Source: a virus. From it: a stretch of DNA of 22,183 bases. The stretch lies in IMG/VR virus record IMGVR_UViG_3300044591_000539, positions 1-22,183 of that record, one strand, 5' to 3'. Both the position numbers and the translations under genes were made by a program. The notes below the pieces were generated by a model. That model did not search any database. It was not told where the DNA came from and saw nothing but the letters and a program-made list of their open reading frames with translations. This document shows, in pieces, positions 20,310 to 22,183 of this stretch (positions are counted from its first letter, which is position 1; the number at the start of each line of letters is the position of its first letter).

Positions 20310-20777
20310 TTAAGAGAGCACTTGCGCTTGGAATCCGGCCTCGATTCGTGAAATAAAGAACGGTGTAAATGCCCGACGAGATTGTTGGTCTGGAGTAGTT
20401 CCAGCGAAGCTGGGGCTGAAACTGGGACCGTCGATGGGGCCGGTGCGGGCGTAAACGCCGGTTGCGGGTTTTGCGGTGGCGTTGATGGTTTGGATAACAG
20501 TAGTGGCGACGTCCACGAGGGTTTGATTTCGAGCAGGGCCGCGATCTTTTGGGGTGTACGTGCGAATAACGATTACGCCACGAATGTTGTCCGGGTTGCC
20601 AGTTAGTGCCAGCTCGGTGGTAAGACCGAACTGGATGTTGACGTGGACGAACTCTTCGGCGCTATCCGCGTCGTCATTCATCACGTTGTCGAAGTAGACC
20701 GGGACCGCAGGCGTCAAATTGTTGTACGCCGACAGTAGGGGTGCTTCAAAAACAGCGCGGACAGCTTGGTAGTTCAT
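20310..20777 (-). CDS. Tail terminator (DUF4128-like)
   Basis: The 155-aa product begins MNYQAVRAVFEAPLLSAYNN and has PVYFDNVMNDDADS, EEFVHVNIQFGLTTELALTG and GVIVIRTYTPKDRGP. This matches DUF4128-type tail terminator/completion proteins, which cap the tail tube and join it to the neck. The final part (PSFAGTTPDQQSRRAFTPF, FISRIEAGFQAQV) fits the C-terminal strands. The position between the neck protein and the major tail protein is the standard one. The ATG overlaps the neck gene stop by 4 nt. Confidence 0.75.
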   Translation of the reverse strand: MNYQAVRAVFEAPLLSAYNNLTPAVPVYFDNVMNDDADSAEEFVHVNIQFGLTTELALTGNPDNIRGVIVIRTYTPKDRGPARNQTLVDVATTVIQTINATAKPATGVYARTGPIDGPSFSPSFAGTTPDQQSRRAFTPFFISRIEAGFQAQVLS

Positions 20778-21298
20778 CGGCTCTGCATGGCAACTTGGAT
20801 TGCCTTATCAATAGCACCGGCTTTCAAGTAAATACTGAACCAGTCCATTGGGGCTGTACGCTGGTTGCCGCCCTGTCCGGTCAACAGACCACGGATGCCT
20901 TTTTGGCGTTTGCCGGTTTTTTCAATCGGTTTGATAGGTTCTGTTCCGGGGTTAATAAAGGTGCCCGGAGACATGTCCGTGGCAATGTCGGCGTATGGAG
21001 AAAAGTTGCTGATGGTAAATACGATCTTGTTTTTAGTTAGTAGAGATCGAGTTACCTGTTGGCCGCTGAGTACGGGTGCTATGACTGGTTGGGGCTTACC
21101 TGATGCACCAGTTCCGCCTTTGATGCCTAGAGGGGTTGCGATCTGCCAAGAATTAGAAAAGCTACCAGTCCACGCTGGACCTCGTACCTGAAGATCCCTA
21201 ACTATTTTTTCTGCAGCGCGTTTGGGACCGTTGTAGACAGTCGTAGCTGCTACACGATCCAGCTCTTTTAGGAGATTCCAGACACCGTTTCTGGCCAT
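20774..21298 (-). CDS. Neck / tail completion protein, HK97 gp10-like
   Basis: The 174-aa product starts MARNGVWNLLKELDRVAATT and contains KRAAEKIVRDLQVRGPAWTG, SFSNSWQI, NKIVFTISNFSPYADIATDM and SPGTFINPG. A helix followed by a TGxFxNSWQ and xxNxxPYAxxxExG-type strand pair is typical of HK97 gp10/gpZ-like proteins at the head-tail interface. The Lys/Gly-rich middle (PIKPIEKTGKRQKGIRG) may be a flexible loop. It overlaps its upstream neighbour by 1 nt and the downstream tail terminator by 4 nt. Confidence 0.7.
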   Translation of the reverse strand: MARNGVWNLLKELDRVAATTVYNGPKRAAEKIVRDLQVRGPAWTGSFSNSWQIATPLGIKGGTGASGKPQPVIAPVLSGQQVTRSLLTKNKIVFTISNFSPYADIATDMSPGTFINPGTEPIKPIEKTGKRQKGIRGLLTGQGGNQRTAPMDWFSIYLKAGAIDKAIQVAMQSR

Positions 21299-21675
21299 TA
21301 TTGGGGCCTCAACAGGATGGAGTGGACTACCGGGTTTTCGCCGCGTGATGTTTTACACATGATGATGCGGCCTGTTTTTGTGCTGCTGTTTTGGCTGTAT
21401 TGGATGCGGTCGCGCACACTTGGGACATACGCTCCAAGCTCGGCGTTGCCGATGATGACTTTGAGGTCGCTGGTTTGATACGCACCCTCAAATTCTTCGG
21501 GTTTGGCCTCGAAGATCAGGGCGCGAACGGTCAGGCTGGTGTCGGCTCCAGAGACTGTGCCGGTGGTGGCGTTATAGGTGGAGGCAGCGTTGGCCTTTAA
21601 GTAGGTGACGTTTTGGCCCCAGTCGGCTAAAAGCTGGGCCGGGATGGCTGCAAAAGTGTCGTCAACTAGGCTCAT
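21298..21675 (-). CDS. Head-tail stopper/adaptor-like protein
   Basis: The 125-aa product has the features of a head-closure (stopper) protein: an N-terminal helix (FAAIPAQLLADWGQNV), a strand (TYLKANAASTYNATTG), then SLTVRALIFEAKPEEFEGAY, SDLKVIIGNAELGAYVPSVR and DRIQYSQNSSTKTGRIIM. It ends in HSILLRPQ. Position between connector and neck genes agrees with the SPP1 gp16/HK97 gp7 type. Assignment rests on order plus strand pattern, not on a catalytic motif. It follows the connector stop by 2 nt. Confidence 0.65.
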   Translation of the reverse strand: MSLVDDTFAAIPAQLLADWGQNVTYLKANAASTYNATTGTVSGADTSLTVRALIFEAKPEEFEGAYQTSDLKVIIGNAELGAYVPSVRDRIQYSQNSSTKTGRIIMCKTSRGENPVVHSILLRPQ

Positions 21676-21677
21676 GA

Positions 21678-22183
21678 TCAGCCCCTAAAGACGCGCAGTT
21701 GGTAGCTGCCAGAGCCACCTGCGCAGTAAGCGCCAAGGTAGGTCTGCAGCCAAGGGTAGACGTCAAAGATGTTGTTAATCGTGCCAACGGCTTGCGACGT
21801 CTTGCTGTATTTGACTTTCAAGTCGCCAAGGGCAACTTCGTCGTACAGACCTGTTGTACCAGTGTTGCCGGTTACGGCGTCGGTGTCGTTTGCTAGTGCG
21901 CGTGCCAGTTCATAGGTGGCGTACTTGATTTGCAGTGGGATTAAGTCACATTCCAGGGTGATGTTGTCGACGTCGTAGTTAGTGCGCGGCCATTTCAGGG
22001 CTTGGTCTGCGTTGCAGCGGTCGCCGTAAAAATTCAGGCTGTCGATCCAGCGGGTGGCGCTGATCAGGGCGCGGTTTTTCTGGTCGTCGGTCTTGTCGGT
22101 CCAGGTGGCGGAGTTTGGGACCGTCTCGAAATAGCTGTTGGCCTCAGCCAGCGTTACGTAGCTGTTGGCCGACGCGCTACTCA
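21678..22183 (-). CDS. Partial head-tail connector (DnaT-like fold family)
   Basis: The frame is open to the right edge and continues outside the window; 167 codons are visible and no start is assigned. Visible motifs are ANSYVTLAEANSYFETV, ATWTDKTDDQKNRALISATR, WIDSLNFYGDRCNADQALKW and PRTNYDVDN, then helices (LECDLIPLQIKYATYELARA). This is the head-tail connector family (gp6/Ad1-like, sometimes called DnaT-like), which docks below the portal. The C-terminal part (VALGDLKVKYSKTSQAVGTI, VYPWLQTYLGAYCAG) is the usual ending. It is the first late gene seen here, so portal, capsid and terminase genes should lie to its right. Confidence 0.8.
   Translation of the reverse strand, partial: SSASANSYVTLAEANSYFETVPNSATWTDKTDDQKNRALISATRWIDSLNFYGDRCNADQALKWPRTNYDVDNITLECDLIPLQIKYATYELARALANDTDAVTGNTGTTGLYDEVALGDLKVKYSKTSQAVGTINNIFDVYPWLQTYLGAYCAGGSGSYQLRVFRG

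Noticed and set aside
1-22183. CRISPR array, tRNA genes, integrase or attachment site
   Set aside because: No regularly spaced repeats, no cloverleaf-like segment noticed by eye, and no recombinase motif in any credible frame.

Overview
The window is part of a double-stranded DNA tailed phage (or prophage) genome with a long, non-contractile, siphovirus-type tail. The tail genes run in the usual siphovirus order: head-tail connector, stopper/adaptor, neck protein, tail terminator, major tail tube, frameshifted G/GT chaperones, tape measure, tail tip, fibres. No tail sheath is present. The small-gene repertoire (Dcd, DUF3310, a family A polymerase without a 5'-3' exonuclease, LamG/SPRY fibre, glucosaminidase plus C39-like lysin) and frequent weak or absent Shine-Dalgarno sequences resemble cyanobacterial siphoviruses. 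That host assignment is inference; no host gene, integrase, tRNA or attachment site is visible.

The rightward arm (1-5221, + strand) is a tightly packed early/replication module. It holds a partial HTH protein, a dCTP deaminase-like enzyme, a DUF3310 protein, a small membrane protein, two cysteine-rich putative zinc proteins sharing a C-terminal module, DNA polymerase, two small proteins in stop/start overlaps, a ribbon-helix-helix-like protein flanked by CTACTGTGT repeats, and three further small proteins. Several junctions overlap by 1-10 nt, which suggests translational coupling.

The leftward arm (22183 down to 5218, - strand) is the late module. Reading along its transcription: partial head-tail connector, stopper, neck protein, tail terminator, major tail protein with its own candidate promoter and a clear intrinsic terminator, chaperones G and T joined by an apparent +1 (or -2) frameshift, a 790-aa tape measure, minor tail and tail-tip proteins, two more proteins that look like relatives of the tail tube, two fibre proteins, a fibre-assembly-like protein, and a lysis region. 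The lysis region has a small basic protein, two holin-like membrane proteins, a two-domain endolysin and a terminal small protein. One + strand HNH endonuclease gene is inserted, opposite to transcription, inside the lysis region. The two arms converge at 5218-5221, where both TAG stop codons share one CTAG in the loop of a GC hairpin.

Main points for a second look: a 45-aa gene at 7759-7622 (TTG start, ideal Shine-Dalgarno) hidden under a longer ORF in another frame; the frameshift site in the loop of an 8-bp inverted repeat; three tube-like proteins in one tail; and the repeats around the ribbon-helix-helix gene. I see no evidence of a defence island, retroelement or CRISPR array.
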